From contig NC_135009.1 in NCBI RefSeq assembly GCF_051020985.1, positions 13,090,606-13,154,605 on the forward strand: a stretch of 64,000 bases of DNA, read 5' to 3'. The DNA is from Nomia melanderi. Its lineage: Eukaryota > Arthropoda > Insecta > Hymenoptera > Halictidae. The notes below the pieces were generated by a model that was given only the letters and a program-made list of their open reading frames with translations, had not been told where the DNA came from and searched no databases. Shown here piece after piece: positions 47,236 to 60,500 of the stretch. The first letter of the stretch is position 1. Every line of letters starts with the position of its first letter. The position numbers and the translations under genes were made by a program.

Positions 47236-50200
47236 ATGCCTGTAAGTCTGTCTGTGTCTAACCGTCAGCCTGTCCGTGTCGGATCGAGTTTCTTGCCCGC
47301 CCGCCGCAGCTCTGAGACGAGTGTCCCGAGGCGTCGCGACGTCTTTCGCGTCGCTCGTCGAGCTTTCGAGTGCCGTACCGTCAGTTGCTGGGAACCTGGC
47401 ACTCGTGACGTCGTAAGGGCGGGGACAGTCGCTCCGCGAAACCCGATCGCTAGTCCGGGAACGGTTCCCGCGCGACCCGAGCGGTAGGCGTGGCCGCCTC
47501 GGCCAATCGAGCGCGCGCCCTCGAATCCGACCGCTCGGACGAGAGCGCCAAGTTCGCTGCAACGAACGGTACACCCGCCGCGCGCGTCCCTTGTCGATAC
47601 AGACTCGGTCGGTCTTTCCCGTCGGACCTCGCGAGGTCCTCGGACGCGGCGTCCCGATCGTTTCTACACTTTTTGATATTGTCCCCCTCCGGAACCCGGT
47701 CGAATATGTGTTTCCCGGCTCGAACGCAACCCGGTCATCCTCCTCGAACTCCGGCACACACTCCGGTGCGACCGTTCGACGCGTCAACGCCAGTCGTCGC
47801 TCGTGGTTCGTCGCGCGAGGCGAATTCTGCGGATTTTACGAACGACGCGGATTCCTTCCTGGAAACCTGGCGTCGACGCGTCGGCGTGCGCCGTCAGTCT
47901 TTCTCCGACACGCGTACAGGCGGAGGGAACGCGTGACACGCGAACCGATCTTTCCGCCCGGGGAGACCGCGCGCGTGTTGGTTCGGCGGGGAACGCGGAA
48001 GTTTGGGCGGCTCGGGCGTGCGGGGCCGCGGTGGACCGTCACCGCGGATTTTGTACATATTTTTAATAATGAACGACGAGCTGAAAGAGTGGCGCGATCC
48101 CGCGGTTCGCGGGGCTGGGGGACGATGGGCGGCGACGGGCACGGTCCCCCGCGTTCACCTTGCACCCGATTTTCCTGCTCGATCGCGGCGCTTCGAGATC
48201 CTGTTGTTTCTCGGTCTGCGACGAGGGAGGCTCGACGTCGTGAAATGAGAGAACGGAAGTTCGAACGCTGCGTCGACGATTAATCCTCTGCGCTCGGGAA
48301 TCGCTCATCGTTTGGTACGGCATAGCGGAATTATAGGGTCGATACTCGATATCAAAATTCGTGTAATGTAGTCGTACGCGGACCGTTGAGTAGAGCAGTT
48401 CTATCCCTTGGTTGGTGTATCGTTTGTATCTTAGTTGTAAAGTGTGTCGATAGTTCGTTAGAAAACGATGAGCGCATCTAGCGAAGGAACTCTCGATTGC
48501 AGAGGGTTAATTTCTTCAATCCTCGTCCGTTAAACGAGAAGAAGGAAATCGGTAATCAGCATGTCGGAAGAGAACGAAACGATGAACCTTTCGTTCGAGC
48601 TGTTGTCTAGAGACGATCGAGCCGCGATCGAAGGATCCTCGTGCTCCGCTCGTTCCCAGGACTCCGTTCGCTCTCCCGCGTTTACCAAAAGAAAAAGCGA
48701 CAAAAAAATGCAGCGATAGCGGGAGCAGGGAAGACTCAAAGATAGAAATTATTTTCTAAAAAAATACGGACAGAGCGCGGAGCAGTGGGAGCGAGGGAGG
48801 AGCCGGGAGGAAGAGTGCGTGAGAGAGAACGAGCGAGTGGACGATAGAGGATCTATAAACGGGGGTAAAAACGTCGGCGACGAGCCGCCGCGAGATGCGC
48901 GCGGAACGAACGAGCGGAAGACAGCCGGAAGGAGGCTCGACGGAGATTCTCGTTCCTCCGCGGCGCGAGCGTTTTCACGAAGTTTCTGCGTTCGCAGCGG
49001 GTGGAAGCGAGGAACGGAAGAAACCGAGCGAACAGGACGAGCGGAACGTTGACAAGAGAAACCGCGAGAACCGCGGGAACCGGTGAAACTGCGAGGCTGA
49101 TTTCGCCGTTGCATGGATGATTCTCATTTAGATATTCGTAAGTTTAAGGGGTCGGGGGTCGGAGCAGCCTGACAGGCGTCGATCGCTCCGCTAGTTGCAA
49201 ATTCGAGGCGACGCGAACGACGCGTTGGACCAGCCGGCGATTTCTATCTTCGCCGCCGGAGGATCTCAAGTTTCTTTCGCGTACGGCTCCGCGTTCGATC
49301 TCGAGAAAGAGACGGTGCGAACCTTCTTCTTCGTTCGACACTTAGGGTTAATTGATAGGCGTAAAGGTCGTTCTAGCGAGTATATTTATGCGCTTCGAAG
49401 GTACCGATTTTACTTCTACCCCGAAGGCTCCGAAAACTTTCTAGCGGTCTCTGCAGTCCCCAATCCTCTCTAGTCATCCACGCGACACGTGCGCACACGG
49501 ACATAACACACACGTACACGTACACGAACACAGTACCCACGCTACACGTGTAAATGCATGTATCGGGATCGCCCCGGCGATCGTCGGCGATCGTTCCGCG
49601 GGTAAGCTAGGTGGCTCTCTTCTTTCCATCGGACTTACTTTCCGCCCCCGCCGGCGTTCGGGCGAGGCCAGCGTTGGGCCGGCGGTCGATCGATTCATCC
49701 GACACCTCCGCGATAGTTCGTACTCTGACCGAGAAAAAGGCTGTTGTTGCATTTATCGTTTGTATACATAGTTCGAACGCTGTAGCTGCACAGGATACTC
49801 GTGTAAGGACTGACGTACTTCGACACCGTCTCTCAGGCGTCTCTCGAGATCAGGCGCGCCGGTTCGCGATTTATTTTTTCACGCGCGGACGATCGTTCGC
49901 GTTGCTCGCGACTCCGGGGAACGCGGGCGGAAATCGGTCGCTCCAGGAACAAGGTCGAAGGATGCGTTTCCCGGCGAACGCAGCGTCGCGCTCAGCTCGA
50001 ATCGATGCCGTTCGCACGCGACTCCTCGCGATTCGAGGGACGAGTGCTGTGTCAGCTGTTTTCCAGGGGAATTTCAATCGTTCGCGAGGAACGGAAGTTC
50101 GTCGAACGTTCCTGTGGGAACAGAAGCCCGTCGCGATCCGTTTCGGCCGGGATACGCGTGCACGTATACGTCGGCGCTGCTAAACGGAGTCAGTGGAATC

Positions 50201-50752
50201 AGTGGGAAGCGAGGGAGCGCGTCGAACGGCTCGCTACTTGCGCGATACCGCGGCGGAAGCGGATGAAAGGCGAGCGGAAGCATCGCGGTGCGCGACAGCG
50301 AACGGGAAGCAAAGTGTACCGTAATGAACTGCGCCGCATAGCGAATCCGTCTCGCTGCGAGCGTGACGCGCGTGTGCGTAAACGCGTCGACGTAGGTTCT
50401 TTCCTTCGCAGCGCGCGAGTGATTCGTTCCGGCGCGTCGTTCGCGTACTGTATAAAAGCGGGGAGTTAGATATACGTAGCGGTAACATGTTTAATTAATT
50501 GATTGAATGGTTGGTTGGTTGGTTGGTTGATTGGTTGATTGATTATGCGACAACTGTCACGGTCGACGAACGCCGACAGGCGAAGAGGAACTGCAGTGCG
50601 AGGCAAAGTGATTCACGAACACGTTATTTCTATAAGGGGTCGGACTCGGGCACGCTGGAACGCTGTAAAATTTTCGAGAAAGTGGACAAAATACATTGTA
50701 TCTGTGCTGCCATTAGCGTTAAACTAAACGAGAGTGAACTGAGGAAGAGAGC

Positions 50753-50787
<35 letters not shown>

Positions 50788-51507
50788 TGTGTGAAAGAGA
50801 CAGTGCGAGAGAGATCGAGAGAGAGGGAGAGAGAGAGAGTTTTAAGTGGACAGACGAAGCCAAAGTATATAGTTAACGAAAAGAATAAAAAAACACCCGG
50901 ATTACACGCGCATCACTTACACGAACACGGGATCGTACACGCAGAGAAACGTGGGCAACACGTGTACCTGTTGTTCACGTTCCTACACACGTACATGTAC
51001 ACGTACACGGAGATATACACGATGTACACACTTGCATACATACAAATCTACACACATAACCGACGTTGTAATTAATAAGTACTTTAATCCCGAGAAGAAT
51101 TCGTTTCGCGGTACAAGAGAATGATTTTAGGAGCCTTCGTGTTGAATTAGCAGTCTCATTCCATGTATCATATAATCGAGAGATCGAGTGACCGTGATCA
51201 GTACGTATATAACGATAAAATCATTAAATGAACAAAAAAAAAGAAAGAAAGAAAGAACGAAAGAGAGAGAGAGAGAGAGAGAGAGAAGGAAGATGGACAG
51301 AATAGGAAGACGAAGAAATGACGAGATGAGTAACAGAGAATACAAAGTGAAACGACGATGTGAACCACTCACGTTGGTTCGTAGTGTGTACTGTATTTCA
51401 AATGTGATCGATTTGTTGTTTACGTCCCTGATTATTGTTGTGTTGTGCTTTTTATTAATAATGCTATTGAATTATTATTATTGCGATTACTATTATCATT
51501 GCTATTA

Positions 51508-51700
51508 TTCTGATTACTCTGATTACTCTGATTATTCTGATTATTCTGATTATTCTGATTATTCTGATTATCCTGATTACTAATCGTATTGTCATTATCA
51601 TCATTATTATCATTATTGATATTACTATTACGATTATTATTATTATTATTAATATTATTATTACTATTATTAATAATATTATTATCATTATTATTAATAT
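51508..51700. repeat. TCTGATTA and ATT microsatellite tract
   Basis: A run of (ga)TTA(c/t)TCT units at 51508-51580, then ATT/ATC trinucleotide-like sequence to about 51700. Confidence 0.8.
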
Positions 51701-52086
51701 TATTGTCATGTTTAATACAATTCCGAGGACTATTTATCATAACCGCGAGTATTATTAGCATTATTATCGCGATCATTGCTATCGAATGCTACTTATTACG
51801 ATTATTATTAATATTTATTATCATTGGAATTATTATTCCGCGAGAACTATGAACCGCCAATGTTTTTCTTTTTCTAGTCGAATCTCTCTAGTCCCAATTA
51901 GAGTACAGTCGATACTCAGTCTCCCCCGCCCCGATCTATTTGATTTTCGTCGAACAATCCCAACAAAAGAGAACGATGCCACGCGTTGCAGGACACATAA
52001 ATCTTGCGTAATAGAGTGATGCATTTACCTGTGCTACAAAATGCAGTATACAACCCGTAAATATGAGGTCAATGTTGATTTGTTTA

Positions 52087-52092
52087 AATAAA
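52087..52092 (+). terminator. Candidate polyadenylation signal
   Basis: AATAAA in AT-rich context at the end of the GC-rich block; a possible distal end of the Cdk5alpha transcript. Confidence 0.3.
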
Positions 52093-52191
52093 TGTAAGTT
52101 TGAAAATCCACGAAAACGGTGTACTCATTTTTTAACGATCCAACGGAACTCATTCGATCGAACGGATACATTTCTTTTTATTTCTAATGGA

Positions 52192-52420
52192 TTAACACGT
52201 TGAACGCTGCACGATTTCGTAGAACAAAATACAGAAAATGGAAAAGATAGAATATCAAATCGTTTGATTGAATTGGATTATTATGTCACCGCATTAGGTG
52301 CCATTATTTATAATATAGAAATGTTTTCCAATAATCGTCGTTTAACTGAATCAAGTAATTCGAAAATAATCAAAATCAAAAATAATTTGGTGGTCACCAC
52401 CACGACAATCAACGTGTTAA
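52192..52420 (+). mobile_element. TTAA-bounded MITE, family G (copy 2)
   Basis: TTAACACGTTGAACGCTGC at the left and AATCAACGTGTTAA at the right, so inverted ends of about 11 bp with TTAA. Similar to 4083-4276. It separates the Cdk5alpha 3' region from Rer1. Confidence 0.65.
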
Positions 52421-53654
52421 GTGAGTTTCGTTAATGAGTATAATATTGAACGCAACAAAATCCAACGAGTTGCTGTGAAATATTTCTTACTACACTAAAA
52501 TTTTCGCTGAAGTAGTTTAACTAGATAACTCGTATCGCGAATGTGATAGTTGCGATATTTTGAATTCATTACATCATTAATAATAATAATCAGAATCGAT
52601 TGTAGTGACATCCACGGAAAAATGCTCAAGCTACTCGCTAATTAGTACTAATTGCCAAACCTAGATAGCGCCACAAGTTTATTCTTATCGTTGTGGTACG
52701 TTTACAAACTTTCATATTGTTTAAATACGTTATTTATTCATTATATTCTCGTAAATAATATGTCTTTCTTCTGTTGATGTATGAAAGATAATTTTTAACA
52801 TTACTCTAAAATATTCACTTTCTAAAAATCAACGATTTTCATAGAAACATTAAGCCAATCAGGAATCGGTACACATTAGATCGTTGGTTACATGGGAATC
52901 AGGTCTGACGGTCGTTAGCTCTTGTGACACAACACCAGAAGATAAGTGGAAGCACCTTGCATATTCTATAGTACGTCTAATCATAGTATGCCATTAATGT
53001 TGTGACGTGTTATATTTTTTTAAACCAAATAAATTGCGAATTGATCGCGAAGATTGGTCGAAGACAGGGAAATACCTTAGGTAAATTTGATTCGCTTGAA
53101 TTGCGGCACCAGTTTGTGGTAATCTTTGCTGTGATCGCAACGTGTGGAGGTTATGTGCACGTCTTTCAGTTTATTCTAATATCTTTGGAACTCGTCAAGA
53201 TACGATCGGTTTTATACGCGAATCGGTTACAGTTTACCAGAAGGAAACGTAAATGAAGTAATTAATCCAATTCTCAAGCTTTATTTATATTTTCTGTTAT
53301 CGTTTAATAGAAAAATCGGATCCAACTAGTGACTACGAAGTCTTACAGTCGAGCAACCTTGGGATCGTTGCAATGATTGGTGTCAAGAATTGAATGTATT
53401 AGTCATTTCCAGTAAATACAAGATTGGACATTTGAAACTATGTTATTTAACGTTCGAACAGTCATCAAGTAACCGTTCGTGAACTTTGTATTTATTATAT
53501 ATTAACCCGTTACGCGGCATATCAGTGGTTTCTGTAATTTATTTAAAATTTCTTTTAAGTGACGCACGTGTACAATGTACTCGGGAATACGATTTATTGT
53601 TATATACTGCTGTAAAAATAATTTTCGTGTTTTTATATTACTCAGGAAGGTAAA
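52421..53654 (+). promoter_or_regulatory. Upstream region and probable 5' UTR intron of Rer1
   Basis: AT-rich, about 1.2 kb between the MITE and the Rer1 ATG. An ACTCAG acceptor sits at 53644, 10 bp before the ATG, suggesting a 5' UTR intron; a candidate donor (AG|GTAAAT) lies near 53078. The promoter cannot be placed. Confidence 0.4.
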
Positions 53655-54644
53655 ATGATGCAAGATGAGCATCTTGGTGGTCCAGCGAGACGAAATGTTT
53701 TCAGTCAAGCAGTTGGCAGGATATCACAGGTGTGTTTAATAATCAAACTTTATTTGTCATAGGGAAATTATAAATTGATAAATTAATTCTATGAATTTAT
53801 TTGTGTTTCAGTTATATCAAAGATATCTGGACCTATGGACTCCTCATGTAGTGTCTAGGTGGATATTTGCTTTGTTGCTAACATTTATTTTTATTCTGCG
53901 CATATTTCTTGCACAAGTAAGTCATTGTTCTTTCAAAGCTGTTAATCCTATTACTTTGTGGAGATTATTAAATATATTTATATGCTATTTGTATTTTCAG
54001 GGATGGTATATTGTTACATATGCATTAGGAATTTATCACTTGAATTTATTTATAGCATTCCTTACTCCTAAAATCGATCCAGCAGTGGATTTTGACGGTA
54101 AGCTTTTAATGTCTACATGTTAGAAATAATTAACACTCTATGTGATCTGATTACTATTGAAGCAGAATTTTATTCAGAGTCATTTTCAGTTGTACATGTA
54201 TAAGGCAATGTTATTTGCAAAACATAGTTTTAATACAAACTTTTTTTATAGATGGAGACGGGCCAGAATTACCTACAAGATCTAATGAAGAATTTAGGCC
54301 GTTTATTAGGAGATTACCCGAATTTAAATTCTGGTATTCTGTGACGAAATCTACAATTATAGCTATGATATGCACTATGTTTGATTGCTTCGATATACCA
54401 GTATTCTGGCCAATATTAGTTATGTATTTCATAACGTTATTTTGCATAACAATGAAGCGTCAAATCAAGGTAAAAGAAAAACATCATTCGTAGATAATAT
54501 GATTTCCGTTAAATAACAAAAATGAATAATGCACGTTAAAATTATTTTCAGCATATGGTCAAATATAGATACCTACCCTTCACTCATGGAAAACCAAAGT
54601 ACCAGAATCACGAGGATACTTCGAGGTTAATACCTTCAAAGTGA
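53655..54644 (+). CDS. Rer1: Rer1, ER-retrieval receptor (complete, five exons)
   Basis: Cycles between early Golgi and ER and returns escaped membrane proteins through their transmembrane segments. Exons 53655-53729, 53812-53916, 54001-54097, 54252-54469 and 54552-54644, with introns of 82, 84, 154 and 82 bp, all GT-AG with consistent phases, encode 195 residues, the usual Rer1 length. Visible family features: RYLDLWTPH before the first membrane segment, four hydrophobic segments (about 43-59, 61-80, 118-135, 138-158), YALGIYHLNLFIAFLTPK, DDGDGPELPTRSNEEFRPF, RRLPEFKFWYS, and a basic tail MKRQIKHMVKYRYLPF. The first of two adjacent ATGs (53655, 53658) is used; either would work. Codons are AT-rich, unlike the GC-rich Cdk5alpha region. 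Convergent with the minus-strand receptor gene. Confidence 0.96.
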
Positions 54645-57504
54645 ATAGGTGTGAAGTATGTTTGTTGATGGAGGTGCATAAATGTGTAGATTTCTATTTT
54701 CCCAATACCATGAGGAAAACAAATCTTTGAATAATGAAAGCAGTCAAACTCATTTTTCCAATGACATTACATACGGAATAAGATCATTTCCTTGTACGAG
54801 AAAAGGTTTACTCTGTGAAAGGTGTAATACTAAAAGTATAATGTTATATGGTATTTAAACTGAATTGTCGTAATATATTTGTATCATAAAACTTGTACAA
54901 AGTATTGTTAGGTCTTACATAAACGTGGACACAGTAACAATATCAACAGTACGGAGTTGTTAATGTAATATTAACTTATTACTGAATGTAAAGAAGTAAT
55001 TCATATACATAACATTCGTAATACAATCACTAATTCATTTCTTAATCTCAGTAGTACCGTTTCTGCTTTTTAATGCTTTTGGTTCTTTTGTTACGAACAT
55101 TCCACTTATAGGATTTCACGTCTTGATTTTTGTTTCACAGTTTTTCTACATAGTTTTATTTAAATTTTCATTTTTATGCTTAATGACAATCGAGAACCGT
55201 AGCTCCTCACTAGTCTTATCTTGCAAAAAGATTAACATACGATTATCAAATTAAAGAATTTTTTTATCTAACAAATTACATCGTAGAACTAAAATCGGGA
55301 TTTATTCGAATGCATATGTTGTGCCGTAATCGACGGCATTTAGCCATATCCATTGATCAGTTTTATTACCATGGAACAATTTAGTTCAATTTAGTTCGGT
55401 ATAAGGTTCAGACTTGGGGTCTGAAGTAAAAGTGTGTTCTTATGTCAGCACCTCACGAATATATTCAATGAAGCAAGCGCGGTGAGTGTGTGTTTTATCA
55501 AAGATATAGGCTTATTAAAATGGTAGGTTAAAACGACGATACATCGAATGATACATACCATTTAAAATTCTTCATTAATCTGCCTCTATATAAATTTGTA
55601 CATATGAATTTATTTAATAAATAACTTTCATGGGTCGCTGACGCAAAGTAAAATAAATACTAGTTTGTAAATGCTATTAAGGGGTGACTCTTAAAGTCCA
55701 AAGATCATCTGCTTAGTACACATTTAAAATATTATATACATTTTACACCATATACATTTGGTTATCTTCGATATATTATACTGTGACAATTTTAAAGAAA
55801 ATAATGTTAACTCCTACACATTCAAAAAAAAAAAACTCACAATTGTACAAACTATAGATTGTACATAGACATCATTGAGTACAATTTACCGAATGTCTTT
55901 TGTATACTTCAGTTCAATTTTTCATTCTTATGTACCATCACATCAACTATTTGAACATTATCTTTGGACTGATGCATTTATATTACACTTTGACTTGTAT
56001 AAAATATGAATTCCTCCAATTATACTTTGAACGCAAGAAATAAAGGTTTATGTCATCAGGTACGATTGCTCTACGGTTTTTCACCTTGTTGTTACTAAAT
56101 AAATAGTTGCTTTTGGATCTTTGGACAGAACTTTAACCCCGAATGACCGCGGTACGATCTCTCTCTTTTTTACCCAGTTTTATTTTTTTCTTTTTTTTCT
56201 GTTATATCTCGAGAAGTTGTATTGACCATTATTAACATTGTTTTAAACTTTGTAGATATACGCACACGCATACACACGTACGAGTTCCTGTAACACATCT
56301 TATACATAGTAATGTAGTACTTAACCATTAATGTAGATATAAACTTAACTATATGTACACAGGTGACTTCAGAGGATCGTGTCGAAGTTCGAACAGAAAG
56401 TATTGTTAAGACGTATTTACAATATATAGTTTTCGACGAAGCTTCCACGATTATAAAATAGAAACAGATTTAGGATAAACTAATCAACAGTTTGTTACAA
56501 TAAATACTGTTTCTTGCATCTGATATGCGGAAAATAATTAGTTGGTCTCGATTATTATACTTTTCATTTCATTTGCATTGTTAAGCGTATACTTGAGAGT
56601 ATTCTTTCACGGTAAATATTCTTCGCCGTTCCACGCTGCGAACATCCGACTTGATTACCAGAATTTCACATTAATGAGTTCTTAAGAGTTACTTCATTCC
56701 TTTCTCCATACAAATGTAACGCTATGCCGAGGGATATGTTGGTATCGTAAAGGAACTTTTATCTCCAAGTGCGAATAGAACTAGGCAACGCAACAGAATA
56801 TCATTTCAATGATAACTTAAGTAAACGATAGGTCGTCTATAACATTCATTTAGCACCGCAGTGCAGTTTAACGTCCGCCGAGTGCCTCTACACAGGTCAA
56901 TTCTCGAAAATTCTCTCCGACCGTCGCACAGGAGTCTCCTCTCCACGTTTCAATCTCGTCGTTTAACGTACCCTAAATTAGACTGTTCACAACAGTTTAG
57001 CAATACATCGCGTCGCCAGTTGTTGTCGGCCGAAAGCGTCTTACGTCTTTTTCTTTTCTTTTTACAGGAGTCCGCTCGTGGAAATTTGAGGGGTGTCGTA
57101 GCATTTAAAGAAAGAACGATAAAAGAAATAAAACGAGAACAGAAATCGATCGTTTCTGGTGCGGATAAAAACGTAAAACAACATTTCTCAAACGAACGAA
57201 CGATAAAAAAAAAAGAAAAAAGAAAGAAAGATAAACAACTAACGAAGGACACGTGAGAGTGCTAGGATGCAAAACGTGCCGGCGAATGAATGCGTGAATG
57301 GCGGGATGAAAGAAATATCCAATTTTTTTCTAACGCAATGAAGATTCCAAATAAAAAACATTGTTGAAGCATTGTCTCATACGTTCAGATCTTGTGATTT
57401 CTCCAACCATTCCTTAGCGATCGCTGAACCTGCAAATTCTCTGCTCGAAGGTAGATCACGTGTTATATCGTTCGGCAGGTTTCAACGCTCGTCGCGCCCC
57501 GGTT
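54645..57504. other. 3' UTRs of Rer1 and the receptor, convergent
   Basis: AT-rich, no coding frame. Plus-strand AATAAA signals for Rer1 are at 55616, 55652 and 56039; a CATAAA variant near 54886 is closer. On the minus strand AATAAA reads at 56184-56179, which would give the receptor a 3' UTR of about 1.3 kb. The two transcripts may overlap between about 55.6 and 56.2 kb. Confidence 0.4.
56179..56184 (-). terminator. Candidate polyadenylation signal of the receptor gene
   Basis: TTTATT on the plus strand, AATAAA on the minus strand, about 1.3 kb past the receptor stop codon. Confidence 0.35.
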
Positions 57505-60500
57505 CTACTCATTCAGATCCTCAGAGATGGCTTTCTTTGATTTATCCAGGAACGTCGTCGTCGAGTTCACAACGATCACCGTCGTGGTGGTCGTCTCGCT
57601 GACCGACGAGTCTCTTTTTCTATACGTGTGCGACGGAGGGCAATACAATCTGCAAAACGAAAAGATCCGTATCAGAAACGACGCTGACGGATCGGACTAA
57701 CAGCATAAATAGACAACAGTATTTGTTCCTTACTTCGAAGGTGACTTAGATATCTCTAAATGGAAGATTTTAATAAAATAGTAATTAGGTAACTTTCCTG
57801 AAAATTTTATTTTTAGATTAATCGGCGTCGCCACGTGTCTCGCAGCCTAATTTAATTGTTGATTCTCTCTCTCTCTTTCTCTCTCTCTCGCTCTCGCTCT
57901 CCTCTCTCTCTCTCTTTCTCTCTTTTTATCTCGATTTACTTTGTTCTTCGAAAGCATTGCGTAAGTAGAGGAATAAAATACCTTATACTCTCTGTTCTCG
58001 AGCGAGGTGACCAATTGTTATAATATCTTCTCTCGGTATCCAGATCACGGGCCGTCGTCCACCGTACAATATGATGCCTCACTGCATTTTGCACTTCCGT
58101 GATCAGGAAACAATAAAATAGTGCTACGAACAGGCCCTGTTGAACGATATCCCTTGAAAACTCATATTCACCGATCAAACACGTACTCCTGACAACAATG
58201 ATTTTCAACCTGATCTAAACCCTATGTCACTTATTTCTATATTCTCAATAAACTGTTTCACGTCCAACCTAACATAAAATAATTCGCTTATTTCAAAGAA
58301 GTCAGTCTCCCATCGATAATAATCGAAGACTCAGAAGCTAAAGTTAGGGGTGTATCTTCTCAAAGAAATCAACGCGCAATTGTTGCGCGTCAGCTCGCTA
58401 GTCAGAATTGCCGATATCGGTAAAAGAAGTGATTGAAAACCTTCGTTTCATAAGCAAAACACTGAAAACTTATTAACCCTTTACACTTTGAGTTCTTTTT
58501 ACAGTTCTTCTCTCGATAACTTTGTATTATTAGAGACGTTTGATTTGAAATACCCTTTGAAGGGTAGTTCTCAGAAAGCAGTGTAAACAATTCTATTCAT
58601 TAATAACATCGAAGGCATAATAATGTATTGCATTTGAAAACTGATGTCGAGTCGCACTCGAAAGGGTTAATACACATTCGGCTTCGATATGGGTAAAAGA
58701 AATGATTGAAAACTTGAAAACTTTCGTTTTATAAGCAAAACACTGAAAACTTAGGAAAATCCGATTCGTCCGAAATTCTAGGGCAGCTGATATTCCTCTC
58801 TCCAGTTTCTCGCTGAAACGAAGTTTTCCAATTTGCTCAGTAATTCCTTCCGCCGATATCGAAGTTGAGTGTGTATTAACCCTTTGCGGACGAATGTCGA
58901 CATTTGGAGAAATGTTCATATTTGGAAGACAGAGAAATGATTTAATTGAACAGCAAGAGATTAGGACGTAGTTTCCCTTTTTCTATTAATTAACCCTGTG
59001 CACTCGAAAGGTGACTCAGTCACCACTTGATTTGATACAGCACAACTATGAAATTGAGTATTCAGTATTATCAATTAAAATTACATTTTGCAAAAAACAG
59101 CTCTGTTGCTTAATTTATCTGTGAATTATCGTTAAATAGGTTTCAAACAATGTCGTCTTCATCTCATCAGAAAATGTCCAAATATTGCTACCGAGAAACT
59201 TCCGAGTGCAAAGGGTTAAGCAACTGATGTGTAATTTATCTCTATCTCTCGAAGGTTTCGTATATTTCGAAGAATCTTCAAAGAATCAATCTATCAATAA
59301 TAATTCGAAGACTCGGAAGCTAGCAGAGTTATTTATCTTCTCAAAGAAATCAAAGTTCGCGCGACTGTTGCGCGTCAGTTCCCTCAACTATTCCCAGCAC
59401 GGCTGTCTGTCAGACAATTTCAACTAGGATCGCGATCCCGCATGGAATCATTGTCAAAGGGAGACGCGTCGGTCCCCCGTCAAAGGGGGAAGGCACCGAA
59501 ACGTCTTCGAGCGCAGAGCCTCGAACTTGTACGAGTGTTCGCTTTGTAACGGGATACTCGTTCCGGTTGCATTACCTGGGAGGAAAGTAAGACAGCGCGG
59601 GTATAGTAGAATGCATTAGCAACCTGACCCTCGGTGGGCCCCATCAGTACCAGCACGTAAGTCACCCCCAGCAGCGGTATTAGCACCAGCAGCGCCTTGC
59701 TCGCTTTCCGATACTGTTGCGTCTCCGCGTTCGTCGCTGACCAGAGTTTCGTTATCAGCACCTGTGGCATAGAAATCGTTATCATAGGAGTTATCTTAGA
59801 TCTCTCCGTACTTGTAGACTTTGAGGCTTAGGGTATTGATGGTAATATGAGAAAAGTTCAAGTGTTATAAGGTTTAAACAGTTTCGATGTGATGTTTGGG
59901 AAATATACTTCGATGAAGGGTCGGGTAATTGACGAGGGAACCTTTTCGTTAGTTTTGTTGTCAACACCTGTGGCATAGAAATCGTTATCATAGGAGTTAT
60001 CTTAGATCTTTCCGTACTTGTAGACTTTGAGACTTAGGGTATTGATGGTAATAATAATTCTATATTTATTTGTAGTATCGCAATTATACCATTTAAAAGT
60101 AACATTTCAATGACTCTCAAATATTCTCAAATAAATAAATAGAGTGTCATATCAAGCTGTAATTAAATGAACTAACGTGAACCTCAAATTGAGAAACCAA
60201 GATCACTTCGGACCGCAAAGGGTCAAAGAATCGTATAAACAAACTTTCCAAAGACGTTGTACTCGTAATTCTAGTTTTAATCACTTAACCCTTTGCACTC
60301 GACAATATTTTTCATCAAAAACATTCATTACTTTCTAACTAAATATTAACGATATTTCTCGCAACTAACACAATTGATCATCTTCTATAAATTAAGAGAC
60401 AGAACTATTTCGATATTTTATGCGTTGAACACAAGGTTTAATATTTGAAAATTTGAAAGTTTGCTGTCGAATCAGGTGGCGACTGTACGTCTCTCGACTG

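Larger units (their letters stand above)
45672..52191 (+). other. Probable long 3' UTR and downstream flank of Cdk5alpha
   Basis: There is no convincing coding frame. 45672-50460 is CpG-rich with many open frames on both strands due to composition. Repeats include GA (46058-46155, 50742-50840, 51262-51285), CTGT (about 47200-47235), GGTTGGTT (50505-50545), ACACGT (about 49500-49540) and an ATT/ATC tract with TCTGATTA repeats (about 51505-51700). Candidate polyadenylation signals AATAAA lie at 50884 and 52087. Very long 3' UTRs are usual for neural insect genes, but some of this may be intergenic. Confidence 0.4.

Noticed and set aside
47490..48283. Overlapping plus-strand frames up to 230 codons
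   Set aside because: Three frames and the opposite strand are open together, as expected in CpG-rich DNA with few TA dinucleotides.
59791..59991. Minus-strand frame starting like the receptor exon (MITISMPQVLTTKL)
   Set aside because: Comes from the duplicated acceptor segment; the coding similarity stops after a few codons.
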